Origin: Chrysosporum bergii ANA360D
GTDB lineage: Bacteria > Cyanobacteriota > Cyanobacteriia > Cyanobacteriales > Nostocaceae
Length of the DNA stretch: 38,966 bases
Assembly: GCF_029891735.1 (NCBI RefSeq)
Contig: NZ_JANQDH010000037.1
Location: 1-38,966 of the forward strand
Direction: 5' to 3'
Below the pieces are notes generated by a model. The model was not told where the DNA came from. It was given only the letters and a program-made list of their open reading frames with translations, and did not search any database. The position numbers and the translations under genes were made by a program. Within the stretch, counting starts at the first letter, position 1. Every line of letters starts with the position of its first letter. This document shows positions 24,193-32,165 of the stretch, in pieces.

Positions 24193-26322
24193 TTAGAAAA
24201 TAGTCGGCACAATCATCGTCCCTGGTTTTTCACCGGATAATCGCCTTTGGGCTTGGTTACGAGCCTCAATTGCTTCCCGATAATTCGGCTGGTATTTGAG
24301 AGCTTGATCATAAGATGCAATTGCCTCTTGATATTGTTGTAAATTAAATAAAGCATTGCCCCTGCTATACCAACTTTCAGCATGATTGACTTGATAACGA
24401 ACTGCTTGATCGTAGGACGCGATCGCCTCTTGATATTTCTGTAAAATATATTGAGAATTGCCTAAATTGTACCAAATTTGATAATCATTACCCTTAATGG
24501 CTGCCGCTTTCTGATAAGATTCTATGGCTTCTGCATAGCGTTGGCTTTTATGCAGCGCCCAACCCCGACTATACCATGCCTGATAATCGTTAGGATTCTT
24601 TTTTATTGCTTGATTAAATGATTCAACTGCTTGTGGATAGCGGCGTAAAGTAACTAATACATTACTTTTAGAAAACCAAGCCGGGTAAAAATTTGGTCTG
24701 TATTGTACTGCTTGCTCATAAGCATTTAAAGCATCTTCATAGCGGTTTAAATTAAATAAAGAATTACCCAACCCATACCAAGCTTCCCCATAGTCCGGTT
24801 TAATTTCAATAGCTGTTTCATAGGCATTAATTGCATCATCATATTGCTTTAAATTATGAAATGCCAAACCCTGAGCATACCAAGCCTGAAAATAATTAGG
24901 TTCTAATTCTATAGCTTTTTCATAAGATTGAACTGCGTTATTATATTGCTTTAAAGCACTAAAAATCTCTCCTTTAGCATTCCAGATATGGGGAGAATTA
25001 CCATCTAATTGTAACCCCTTGTCAAAAGCAGCGATCGCTTCAGGATAGCGCTGTAAATTTTGCAATACAAAGCCTCGACCACTCCATGCTTCCCCATAAT
25101 CTGGCTGAATTTGAATAGCTTGGTCATATGCTGCTAATGCTGCTTGATACTTTTTTAATTTCCACAGTGTTTTACCCTGACCATTCCATCCCGGAACATA
25201 ATCTGGACTAACACTCACAGCCTCTTCATAAGCTGCTAGTGCATCTTCATAGCGCTGTAATTCAAACAGTGTACTTGCTTGTTCAGATAAAGCGATGGCA
25301 TTATTAACATTAATACTCTTAACAATAAATACCGAAGCTATTCCGCTTAATCCCAGTATACATACTGCTAATGACAACCTAATAAATATACCTTTTTTGT
25401 ACTGATTCAATTTAAAATTTCTTAGTGGCGGGTGGGGCTGGCGTGATAAAGCAGCATTTTCTGGTAAGGAAGGACTTAAAACCAGCGTTTGAGATGATGG
25501 CTGCATTAACCCTTGCAGTGCTTGTAATGCCACAGTTGCCGTAGCATAGCGTTGACGGAAATCATAACACACCATTTGATCCACAAATTGGGCAAACTCA
25601 GGCGACACAGAGGCCTGAGTTTGCCAGATAATTTCATTAGTATCAACATCAAGTTCTAGCTGGTTTGGTGATAGTCCCGTCAGGGCTTGAATAGCAATTA
25701 CACCCACCGCATAAATATCACTGCTAAACCTTGGTGTCCCTTGGGCTTGTTCTCCCGGTAAATATCCAGGAGTACCGATAGCAACAGTTGATTTAGTTTG
25801 ACCTTCAGAGTTAATCACCTGAGTAGTAATTTGCTTAACCGCGCCAAAATCAATTAAAACTAACTTACCGTCTTGTTCACGTCTGAGTAAATTTTGGGGA
25901 TTAATATCTCGGTGAATCACCTTTTGTTGGTGAACAAACTCTAAAATAGATAAAACTTCCTGGATAAGAGCCATAACCTCTTCTTGACTCAGAATTGTTC
26001 CTGGTGTAAGTTCTTCACTTAAGTTATGACCGACAATAAACTCCTGTACTAAATAAAACTCTGCATTTTCCTCAAAATATGCCAAAAGTTGGGGAATACG
26101 GTCATGAATACCTAATTTATATAAAACTTGAGCTTCCGTATCAAACAAGCGTCTTGCTGTTTCTAAGTTTACTGGGTCAGTAGCCAGAGGTTTGAGTCTT
26201 TTAACCACACACTTAGGTAATCCAGGCAAGTGCGTATCACAAGCCACAAAAGTTTCGCCAAATCCCCCATCTCCCAGGTGACTAATAATTTGGTATCTTC
26301 CAACAAGTGTGTTTCCCAGCAT
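24193..26322 (-). CDS. Ser/Thr protein kinase with ten TPR repeats
   Basis: 709 residues. A complete Hanks-type kinase domain (about 8-270): glycine loop GDGGFGETF at 18-26, Lys41, catalytic loop HRDINPQN with Asp139, DFG at 158-160, and GTPGYLPGE at the activation-segment end. A membrane helix lies at about 311-334. The outer/C-terminal part is ten consecutive TPRs of 34 residues (about 340-685; consensus W-x-x-G-x-x-L-x-x-L-x-x-Y-x-x-A-x-x-x-Y-x-x-A-x-x-x-x-P). The TPR array should bind a partner on the far side of the membrane and signal to the kinase inside, as proposed for this cyanobacterial class. Its partner is unknown. It is divergent from the rhomboid-like gene. Confidence 0.93.
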   Translation of the reverse strand: MLGNTLVGRYQIISHLGDGGFGETFVACDTHLPGLPKCVVKRLKPLATDPVNLETARRLFDTEAQVLYKLGIHDRIPQLLAYFEENAEFYLVQEFIVGHNLSEELTPGTILSQEEVMALIQEVLSILEFVHQQKVIHRDINPQNLLRREQDGKLVLIDFGAVKQITTQVINSEGQTKSTVAIGTPGYLPGEQAQGTPRFSSDIYAVGVIAIQALTGLSPNQLELDVDTNEIIWQTQASVSPEFAQFVDQMVCYDFRQRYATATVALQALQGLMQPSSQTLVLSPSLPENAALSRQPHPPLRNFKLNQYKKGIFIRLSLAVCILGLSGIASVFIVKSINVNNAIALSEQASTLFELQRYEDALAAYEEAVSVSPDYVPGWNGQGKTLWKLKKYQAALAAYDQAIQIQPDYGEAWSGRGFVLQNLQRYPEAIAAFDKGLQLDGNSPHIWNAKGEIFSALKQYNNAVQSYEKAIELEPNYFQAWYAQGLAFHNLKQYDDAINAYETAIEIKPDYGEAWYGLGNSLFNLNRYEDALNAYEQAVQYRPNFYPAWFSKSNVLVTLRRYPQAVESFNQAIKKNPNDYQAWYSRGWALHKSQRYAEAIESYQKAAAIKGNDYQIWYNLGNSQYILQKYQEAIASYDQAVRYQVNHAESWYSRGNALFNLQQYQEAIASYDQALKYQPNYREAIEARNQAQRRLSGEKPGTMIVPTIF

Positions 26323-26351
26323 CTCGTTTTCAAAGTTTGAGTGGATTTTTA

Positions 26352-26408
26352 CCTGATTTTAATCTTGCCACAAATTAATTTAAACAAGGTTAATCGGGGT
26401 AAATCAGG
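26352..26408. promoter_or_regulatory. widely spaced dyad in the kinase/rhomboid divergent promoter
   Basis: CCTGATTT (26352-26359) and AAATCAGG (26401-26408) are perfect inverted copies 41 bases apart, about four helical turns, in the 123-base divergent region. This could be a looping operator pair, but eight AT-rich bases can recur by chance. Confidence 0.25.
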
Positions 26409-26445
26409 AAGAAAATTTATTTAAAAGTGAAAATATCAAATCAAT

Positions 26446-27162
26446 ATGATTCCCATTAGTGATAGTATTCGCCTTCGCCATAAACCAATTATTATTTATT
26501 GGCTAATTGGCATTAACATTGCTTTATTTCTATGGCAACTTAAACTAGAGTTTAGTGGAGAATTAGGAGATTTAATCAATAATTGGGGGTTGATTCCTGC
26601 CCAGATTACTACTGCAATAAGTAACGCCATTTACTTTAATCCTGCCGCTTGGGTAGTTGTTTTTTGGCGTTCAGCTTCCCTATTTTTGTCCATGTTTTTC
26701 CACGGTAGTTTTAGTCAGATTTTGGGAAATCTATTATTTTTATGGGTTTTTGGTAAAACCTTAGAAAACATAATTGGACATAAACTTTTCTTGGGATTGT
26801 ATTTGATGGGAGGAGTGATTACAGGAATAGCACAAATTATCTTACAACCGAGTTTGAGCATACCACTGATTGGAGCCAATGGCGCGATCGCGGCAATTTT
26901 AGGAGCTTATCTATTCAAGTTACCTAAAGTTAAGATTGATACAATTGTGCCTCTGGTAGTTGTGTACATTCCCATTCAGGTGCCGGCGTATTTTTATCTA
27001 TTTTGGTGGTTTATACAACAGCTATTTTATGGAATTGGCAGCCTAAATATTCCTCCCTCTGGTGTAAACTCACCTAATTTGGCCTACTGGGGGCAATTAC
27101 TACCATTACTAATGGGTGCAGTTTTTATGCGATTCCATCAATCATCCCCTAGTCAAGACTAA
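26446..27162 (+). CDS. rhomboid-fold membrane protein lacking catalytic residues
   Basis: 238 residues, about six hydrophobic helices. The rhomboid framework is clear: FFHGSFSQILGNLLFLWVFG (81-103) matches helix 2 with its HGS...GN pattern, and LIGANGAIAAILGAYLF (141-157) matches the helix carrying the usual GxSG motif. The Ser nucleophile position is Asn145 (GANG), and the helix-6 His position appears to be Gln217 (YWGQLLPLLMG). Both members of the Ser-His dyad are therefore missing, and it should not be a protease. Catalytically dead rhomboids elsewhere act as chaperones or trafficking factors for membrane proteins. The start ATG 26446 has no strong ribosome site. It has its own divergent promoter. 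Confidence 0.82.
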   Translation: MIPISDSIRLRHKPIIIYWLIGINIALFLWQLKLEFSGELGDLINNWGLIPAQITTAISNAIYFNPAAWVVVFWRSASLFLSMFFHGSFSQILGNLLFLWVFGKTLENIIGHKLFLGLYLMGGVITGIAQIILQPSLSIPLIGANGAIAAILGAYLFKLPKVKIDTIVPLVVVYIPIQVPAYFYLFWWFIQQLFYGIGSLNIPPSGVNSPNLAYWGQLLPLLMGAVFMRFHQSSPSQD

Positions 27163-27234
27163 TCATAAAACTATTTATGATCGCCATGTCCAAAGCCAAG
27201 CACTTACATCTGGGTTTCATATCATAAATATTTT

Positions 27235-27261
27235 CAGCCCCAGGCTCAAGCCTGTGGGCTG
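27235..27261. terminator. strong bidirectional hairpin
   Basis: CAGCCC (27235-27240) pairs with GGGCTG (27256-27261), with a second stem AGGCT/AGCCT (27242-27246 with 27249-27253) inside: 11 GC-rich pairs. It lies between the convergent rhomboid-like gene and the lysine-tail gene, 3 bases from the latter's stop. No long T tract follows, but placement favours transcription ending. Confidence 0.55.
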
Positions 27262-27264
27262 ATA

Positions 27265-28179
27265 CTATTGTTCTTGCTCCTTCTCAGCCTTTGGGGTATT
27301 TTTTTTGAGGACGGGTTTTAGCTGATTGTTACCGGGCTGTTTAATGTCCTTTTTCGATGGTTGAGGACTTGTAGCTTTATTCTTTTTAGACTCCTGTAGG
27401 GCTGTAGCTTTATCCTTTTTGGATGCTTTGAGAAATTTAGGTGCAGTGTCTTGGGGCGGAGCCAATAGAGCCACAAAACCAAAGACATTGCGCCCAGGCA
27501 AAAATTTTGCCTTGAGAGACACGAATACCGGATGTCCTTGGTTTTCTTTATCCACCTTGGGGTTAAATCTAAAAGGTCTGACAGGTGCGTCCTTCCAAAA
27601 CAAAGGCAAATGACTTGCCTTCATAAACTTCACCTTTCTAGCTGGTTCGGCTTGCTTAATATATTCTAGTCTTTCATGAGTGAAATTGCGGAAAACAGAA
27701 ATACAAGGAGTTTGACAAACAGGAATAAATTGCCATAGCCCTGAGAATTTAAACTCGTTGTCTTCTAACTCCCCAGAAACTGTTTGTTCTTCTCGCCCCC
27801 TGTCAAAACCAACTAGTTGAAAAGTCATACTATGGGGTTGATCTTTACTCGGAAAATGAATTGCTTTAGGATACACAACTAGCCTAAAAGTATGATTGCC
27901 AGTAGTTTCTATTTCTTTAGTGAGAGCGTCAAATACTTTACGTTTTTGAGGAATGTAGAAAAGAGGATACTCAAAATTACCTATGGTAACTGTATTTTTA
28001 CCATCTGCATTTAAGTTAACATTCCCAACTATTACCCCAATAGCTTGAAATATTGGTCCCGACTCTTCACCTTCTGCGTGAAATTCAGCATCATCATTAA
28101 CATTTTGGGTTTCCAATGGGGTTTCAGGTTTAGTTGCAGCCCCATTTGACTCCTTGGCAGTGGGTTCAGTAGATGACAT
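27265..28179 (-). CDS. conserved-looking protein with Lys-rich repeat tail, unknown
   Basis: 304 residues from the ATG at 28177-28179; the frame stays open to 28281, but the extra N terminus looks untranslated. Residues 1-45 are acidic and Ser/Thr/Asn-rich, so probably disordered. Residues about 45-250 are beta-rich and well ordered (IFQAIGVIVGNVNLN, YPLFYIP, FRLVVYPKAIHF, SGLWQFIPVCQTPCISVF, VFVSLKAKFLPGRNVFGFVALL), suggesting one or two small beta domains. The last 60 residues are Lys-rich with near-repeats KASKKDKAT / QESKKNKAT / QPSKKDIK. A basic tail plus a beta core suits nucleic-acid or polyanion binding, but this is inference and I do not recognise the family. No signal peptide on the chosen start. 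Confidence 0.55.
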   Translation of the reverse strand: MSSTEPTAKESNGAATKPETPLETQNVNDDAEFHAEGEESGPIFQAIGVIVGNVNLNADGKNTVTIGNFEYPLFYIPQKRKVFDALTKEIETTGNHTFRLVVYPKAIHFPSKDQPHSMTFQLVGFDRGREEQTVSGELEDNEFKFSGLWQFIPVCQTPCISVFRNFTHERLEYIKQAEPARKVKFMKASHLPLFWKDAPVRPFRFNPKVDKENQGHPVFVSLKAKFLPGRNVFGFVALLAPPQDTAPKFLKASKKDKATALQESKKNKATSPQPSKKDIKQPGNNQLKPVLKKNTPKAEKEQEQ

Positions 28180-28404
28180 AATTGTTAGTTTTTTTGTTGG
28201 AACAATAATTTTTTGAGGTACAGATGGCATTTGACAGGCTGGAAAATCCCATAAACACACACAAAACAATCTGACATACAAGTTGCTTGACTACCCTATA
28301 TTAGGGAGGTAGTGACCAATGACAGCCATTCTCCTTTAAAAAGCTAGCTTATGCTAACACCAACCTACTACCCTTAAGCTAACGCTCTCCGATAAGTGAG
28401 GTTT

Positions 28405-28420
28405 TAAGCTAGGTAGCTTA
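28405..28420. repeat. 16-bp palindrome TAAGCTA-GG-TAGCTTA
   Basis: A perfect 7-bp dyad with a 2-base centre. The perfect palindrome AAGCTAGCTT (28341-28350) and another TAAGCTAA (28375-28382) lie just upstream, so AAGCTA is repeated three times within 80 bases. This could be a cluster of binding sites for the reverse-strand gene or the end of a decayed mobile element. Confidence 0.4.
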
Positions 28421-28560
28421 TTCAGTAAATTATTTTAAAGCCTCTTTTTGATAATTACGAATTAGTATGCCCCATAACTCAATACTTCCGCCCCCATATC
28501 AACACCATGGCTAGCTATGTCTCTCCTGAACAGCCTCAAGGAGGGATAGAGATAATTAAA

Positions 28561-28650
28561 CTTATTCTCCTGGACGCAAGTCCAGTAAAAGCAAGGAACA
28601 TCAGTGACGCTGGAATCCCCCGCCTTTATGGGTGGGGAGTGTCAATCTTA
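28561..28650 (+). mobile_element. remnant of an IS200/IS605-type element (TnpB 3' end)
   Basis: One frame reads LILLDASPVKARN then SDAGIPRL (the last at 28603-28626), close to the C terminus of cyanobacterial TnpB proteins, which typically end in DAGIxRL. It runs directly into the GC hairpin CCCGCC/GGTGGG (28618-28634) followed by GTGTCAA, as at the right end of IS200/IS605 elements, where that hairpin is also the 3' part of the guide-RNA scaffold. No TnpA or TnpB body is present. The resemblance is from memory. Confidence 0.5.
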
Positions 28651-28753
28651 CCCAAATGCAATGGGCAGAAACTGTGTAAATGACTCATAATGTAGATTCC
28701 TCTGAGTCTTTCTACTTCAAATCAACATATTTCACAGCATAACTAAACAGCCT

Positions 28754-30802
28754 CTATTTAAGCCCTGAGCGAGATTTCACATCAGCGATCGCACCTTTAG
28801 TCATGGCAGCAATAGTTTTATCGTTAGCTTTTGGCAAGTGATAATAATTACCGCCAGCCTTTTGGGATAACTCTTTAGCAAAACCAGTAGAGACAAATTT
28901 ACTCTCAGTGTCAATTACCAACAATTGCATTCCCAAAGCCCGAATTCTCCCCGCAATTTCTAACAATTCTGCTTTGATATTTGGTTTTTCTCCTGGTTCT
29001 AACTGTTCACCCAACGAACGGGCTAAGGGAATATTACCCCGCCCATCAGTGATAGCCACAATTACCACTTGCCCCACATCTCCGCTCATTTGGGCATTTA
29101 CTCCTACACGCACTGCTTGAGTTAAACCATGTGCCAGAGGCGAACCACCCCCACAAGGTAGTCTTTCTAGGCGGTTACGTGCCAAGGCAATGGAACGTGT
29201 GGGGGGTAGTAATACTTCCGCCTGTTCTCCCCGGAAGGGAATCAAAGCTATTTGGTCGCGGTTTTGATAAGCTTCGGTTAACAGTTGCATAACAGCACCT
29301 TTAGCCGACTGCATCCGGTTAAGAGCCATGGAACCAGAAGCATCTACAACAAATACTATCAATGCTCCCGCCTTACGTACCAAGCGTTTGGAACGCATAT
29401 CCCCTGGTTCCACAATCACTTTTTTATCTGGGTATCTTTCCCGTCTGGCCTTTTGATAAGGTGCAGCAGACCTGAGAGTTGCATCTACAGCAATGCGCCG
29501 CACTTTTCCTCTCGGTAACATGGGTTTAATGTAGCGTCCCCGGTCTTCAGAAAAGATCACACTGCGACTACCAGATTTACCCTGTCGCTTGGCCATTTGG
29601 GCGAAATAAAGCACGCTGTCATCCAGAATTACACCTTCTGGATCAAAAATAAATTCCTCTGGGATGTCTGGTGCTTCCTGTTCTTGATTTTCTTCTTGTT
29701 CCTGTTCTTGGTCTTCTTGGTCTTCTTGATGTTCTTGATCTTGTTCCTCTTGATTCTGTGGCGGTGGGGGTGGTGGGGGTGGTGGCGGTTGATCTGGTGG
29801 TGGGGTTTGTACAATGGTCGAGCGTGGTACAATCACAAATTCCACCGCCCGGCGTAAATCTTCAGCGTTGACTGTTGCTCTTCCATCCAAAGCCGCAGCA
29901 GCTTTAGCAACACGCACTGCGAATAATTCAGCCCGATGTCCTTGGACTCCACCGCGAATAGCTTCACTTACCAAATAAGTAATTTGCTCTTCCGTGATGG
30001 TTACCTCCTTTAACCATTCCCGCGCCAGAATAATTTGGGTTTTCAGCCCGTCCAAGTCCTCTTCGTGTTGCTGAAGAAACTCTTGGGGAGATTTAGCATA
30101 GGCCATGGCCTGCTCCACTGCTGTTACCCTTTGATCTAAACCCAGTACACCATCAGCAGAAAGAGTAATGGCAATTCTATCCAGTAAATGCTCCCGCAAT
30201 GATCCTTCTTCTGGGTTGTAGGTGGCGATAAATAGACATTTGCAGGGATGCTGAAAACTGATTCCCTCCCGCTCTATTTGGTTACGTCCCTCAGATAATA
30301 CTGTCAATAGCTGATTTGATATTTGGTCATCTAATAAATTAAGTTCATCCACATACAGCACACCTCGGTTAGCAGTAGCCAGTAACCCAGGCTGAAAAAT
30401 AGTATCCCCTTGCTTAACCGATTGTTCCACATCCACAGAACCCAAAAGTCTATCTTCTGTCACTCCTAAAGGAATCTGCACAAACGGTGCAGGGATAATT
30501 TCCGTCGGGATCCGTTGAGTCTCCTGATCTGCATATTCTGTTAACAGATAATTATCCCAGTCTTCCGGGCGGTTGGGGTCGCAGTTACTAATAGACCCTT
30601 TCACCACTTCAATGGGGGGTAGTAAAGCGTGAATAGCACGAGCCATTACTGATTTTGCCGTACCGCGACGGCCTGCGATCGCCACTCCTCCCAGACCAGG
30701 ATCGACTGCTGCTAACAGCAAGGCTAATTTAATTGCATCTTGACCGACTACAGCAGTCAAGGGGAAGGCTCTAATGTTGGTGTTGATACTAAGCGCGGAC
30801 AT
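28754..30802 (-). CDS. chlD: magnesium chelatase subunit D
   Basis: ChlD, 682 residues from the ATG at 30800-30802 (a TTG three codons upstream is possible). With ChlI and ChlH it inserts Mg2+ into protoporphyrin IX, the first committed step of chlorophyll synthesis. The N-terminal AAA+ domain has a P-loop (AGRRGTAKS) and [10 protein letters not shown] poly-Pro run (eleven Pro in short order) and a long Glu/Gln/Asp linker (about residues 340-390) follow. The C-terminal vWA domain has MIDAS motif DASGS and later ITDGRGN. This three-part layout is diagnostic. No other chlorophyll enzyme gene is nearby, but two hli genes lie upstream on the same strand, whose products protect chlorophyll intermediates. 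Confidence 0.97.
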   Translation of the reverse strand: MSALSINTNIRAFPLTAVVGQDAIKLALLLAAVDPGLGGVAIAGRRGTAKSVMARAIHALLPPIEVVKGSISNCDPNRPEDWDNYLLTEYADQETQRIPTEIIPAPFVQIPLGVTEDRLLGSVDVEQSVKQGDTIFQPGLLATANRGVLYVDELNLLDDQISNQLLTVLSEGRNQIEREGISFQHPCKCLFIATYNPEEGSLREHLLDRIAITLSADGVLGLDQRVTAVEQAMAYAKSPQEFLQQHEEDLDGLKTQIILAREWLKEVTITEEQITYLVSEAIRGGVQGHRAELFAVRVAKAAAALDGRATVNAEDLRRAVEFVIVPRSTIVQTPPPDQPPPPPPPPPPQNQEEQDQEHQEDQEDQEQEQEENQEQEAPDIPEEFIFDPEGVILDDSVLYFAQMAKRQGKSGSRSVIFSEDRGRYIKPMLPRGKVRRIAVDATLRSAAPYQKARRERYPDKKVIVEPGDMRSKRLVRKAGALIVFVVDASGSMALNRMQSAKGAVMQLLTEAYQNRDQIALIPFRGEQAEVLLPPTRSIALARNRLERLPCGGGSPLAHGLTQAVRVGVNAQMSGDVGQVVIVAITDGRGNIPLARSLGEQLEPGEKPNIKAELLEIAGRIRALGMQLLVIDTESKFVSTGFAKELSQKAGGNYYHLPKANDKTIAAMTKGAIADVKSRSGLK

Positions 30803-31139
30803 TGTTGGCAAAATAGCGATTTTTGGCTTTTAGTAGCATAGCAATTTTTGGACCATAATCATAGCCATGGTAATTTTTTGCAGGTCGGCGTTTTGTTTCA
30901 CCTCAAGGCGCAAAGGTAATAGAGTTTAGGATTAAATAAGTAATTTCTCGCCAAGGGGATAAGTTTTCCCCATTCCCATATTTATCAAGTTAATTGATGA
31001 GGCTCTAAAATATAACAAAAATACTAAGGCGGCTACCAATTGCGGTTCCGCCCTCTTACTTTGTATTATTGAGGAGTTAATCACTGTCAGTTTTGCAAGT
31101 AATAATTATTTTTTTTAGCTCCTCTTCTGATGTTCACAA
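30803..31139. other. spacer between chlD and the hli pair
   Basis: 337 bases without a supported ORF. It contains the hli terminator (31028-31052) and, nearer chlD, a 5-bp GGGGA/TCCCC hairpin (about 30959-30975). The chlD promoter must lie here, but I saw no clear boxes. Confidence 0.4.
31028..31052 (-). terminator. terminator of the hli pair
   Basis: On the reverse strand GGCGG (31052-31048) pairs with CCGCC (31032-31028), with a short inner ACC/GGT stem, and is followed by TTAGTATTTTTG. It sits 88 bases after the second hli stop and separates the pair from chlD. Confidence 0.6.
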
Positions 31140-31352
31140 CTAATAACTAATAATGTGCAGTACGTCCCGGAGGACGCTATATCCAGCTAAATCCCATAGT
31201 AAATAGGCAATAAAGCCAATCATTGCCAGCCTACCGTTCCATAATTCGGCTTGAGGGTTCCAACCAAACAAAAAGGCATTACGATCCACACCATTATAAG
31301 CCTTAGCCACTGGTGGTAAATCTGTGGAAGGACGAGTTTCTCTAGTTTCCAT
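31140..31352 (-). CDS. high-light-inducible protein (Hli), tandem copy 2
   Basis: 70-residue Hli protein. The N-terminal polar stretch METRETRPSTDLPPV is followed by [21 protein letters not shown] with the chlorophyll-binding ExWNGRxAMIGF motif, one membrane helix and a short tail LRDVLHIISY. GAGAGGAA 6-13 bases before the ATG is a good ribosome site. Almost identical to the adjacent gene (about 87% by eye), with changes mainly at the ends of the helix motif and the linker. The 16-residue longer N terminus separates this pair from the 54-residue Hli at 17.9 kb. Probably co-transcribed with the copy 42 bases upstream. Confidence 0.95.
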   Translation of the reverse strand: METRETRPSTDLPPVAKAYNGVDRNAFLFGWNPQAELWNGRLAMIGFIAYLLWDLAGYSVLRDVLHIISY

Positions 31353-31394
31353 TTTTCCTCTCCAAAATTCAACTAATACTTAAGTTTTTTCTCG

Positions 31395-31607
31395 TTAATA
31401 ACTAATCAGATGTAGCACGTCCCGCAAGACACTATATCCAGCTAAATCCCATAGTAAATAGGCAATAAAGCCGATCATTGCAAAGCGACCGTTCCAAATT
31501 TCCGCTTGAGGAGTCCAGCCAAACAGAAATGCATTCCGGTCTCTGCCGTTGTACTCCAGCGCAACTGGTGGTAAATCTGTGGAAGGACGAGTCTCTCGAT
31601 TTTGCAT
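31395..31607 (-). CDS. high-light-inducible protein (Hli), tandem copy 1
   Basis: 70-residue paralogue of the neighbouring gene with the same plan: MQNRETRPSTDLPPV, FGWTPQAEIWNGRFAMIGF, helix, LRDVLHLISY. Arg-Phe replaces Arg-Leu in the core motif. It is the promoter-proximal gene of the pair. The ribosome site is weak (GGGACAG). The two genes share long identical DNA blocks, pointing to a recent duplication or gene conversion. Expected site: thylakoid membrane, beside photosystem or chlorophyll-synthesis complexes. Confidence 0.95.
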   Translation of the reverse strand: MQNRETRPSTDLPPVALEYNGRDRNAFLFGWTPQAEIWNGRFAMIGFIAYLLWDLAGYSVLRDVLHLISY

Positions 31608-31773
31608 TTTTTCTGTCCCGAATTACTTATAAATTTATTGCTTAACTTAAATTAACTTATTTATCAGTACATTGCTTTCCGTCTGTGGGTACAAACTACA
31701 CACACTTCTTATGGACGATTCTCATCAATTTTTATATAAAGGCAAATCCACCTTCAGGGGGTGATAAAATCTT

Positions 31774-31797
31774 TTCTTCTATATTTATATAGAAGAA
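31774..31797. repeat. 11-bp perfect inverted repeat
   Basis: TTCTTCTATAT (31774-31784), two Ts, then ATATAGAAGAA (31787-31797). No T run follows on either strand, so a terminator is unlikely. It lies 167-190 bases upstream of the hli pair. Confidence 0.55.
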
Positions 31798-31890
31798 ATA
31801 ACAAATATGACTCCTAAATATATTTAAAATATATTTTCATATTTTCTTTTCCAACACTCAAAATTCAACAGGGCTATACAGGAATAATTT

Positions 31891-31930
31891 TTATTGTATT
31901 TTATTGTATTGTATTTTATTGTATTTTATT
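31891..31930. repeat. simple pentamer array, eight (T/G)TATT units
   Basis: Forty bases made only of TTATT and GTATT units, flanked by further T-rich sequence. Such arrays are prone to slippage. Confidence 0.85.
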
Positions 31931-32165
31931 TTTAGTTTACTTTACTTTTGCCTGTTCTCTATTCTCTGCCTCTGGGAGTTTCAGCAATCAAACCGGATTC
32001 CTATATCTGCGGCTAGAGATAATTTTACAACTTTAGAGGGATACATAAAATGAGGAAATTCTATGATTGTAAAAGTGATTAATAATTGGGTATTGCCATC
32101 AATACAAGGACAAATAGATGTAGATATTATTCTCTCTCAATCTCAACTAACCAGAAGGAAATATA

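Larger units (their letters stand above)
28180..28753. other. 574-base spacer upstream of the Lys-tail gene
   Basis: No intact gene. It holds a cluster of AGCTA-based palindromes (28341-28350 and 28405-28420), a TnpB-like 3' remnant with its hairpin (28561-28650) and AT-rich spacer. The region probably marks an old insertion site between chlD and its neighbour. Confidence 0.5.
31608..32165. other. 558-base AT-rich spacer upstream of hli pair and repeat protein
   Basis: Divergent region. It holds an 11-bp perfect dyad (31774-31797) and a pentamer repeat (31891-31930), listed separately. A 60-codon frame from 32063 with GAGGAA upstream overlaps the next gene by 80 bases and has no recognisable features. 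I found no HLR1 box ahead of the hli pair. Confidence 0.45.

Noticed and set aside
29597-29871. Several frames across the chlD poly-Pro/acidic linker
   Set aside because: Low-complexity shadow of the Pro/Glu/Gln linker in chlD.
31608-32062. Search for HLR1 boxes ahead of the tandem hli genes
   Set aside because: No pair of (G/T)TTACA(T/A)(T/A) repeats found, unlike at the 18-kb hli gene.
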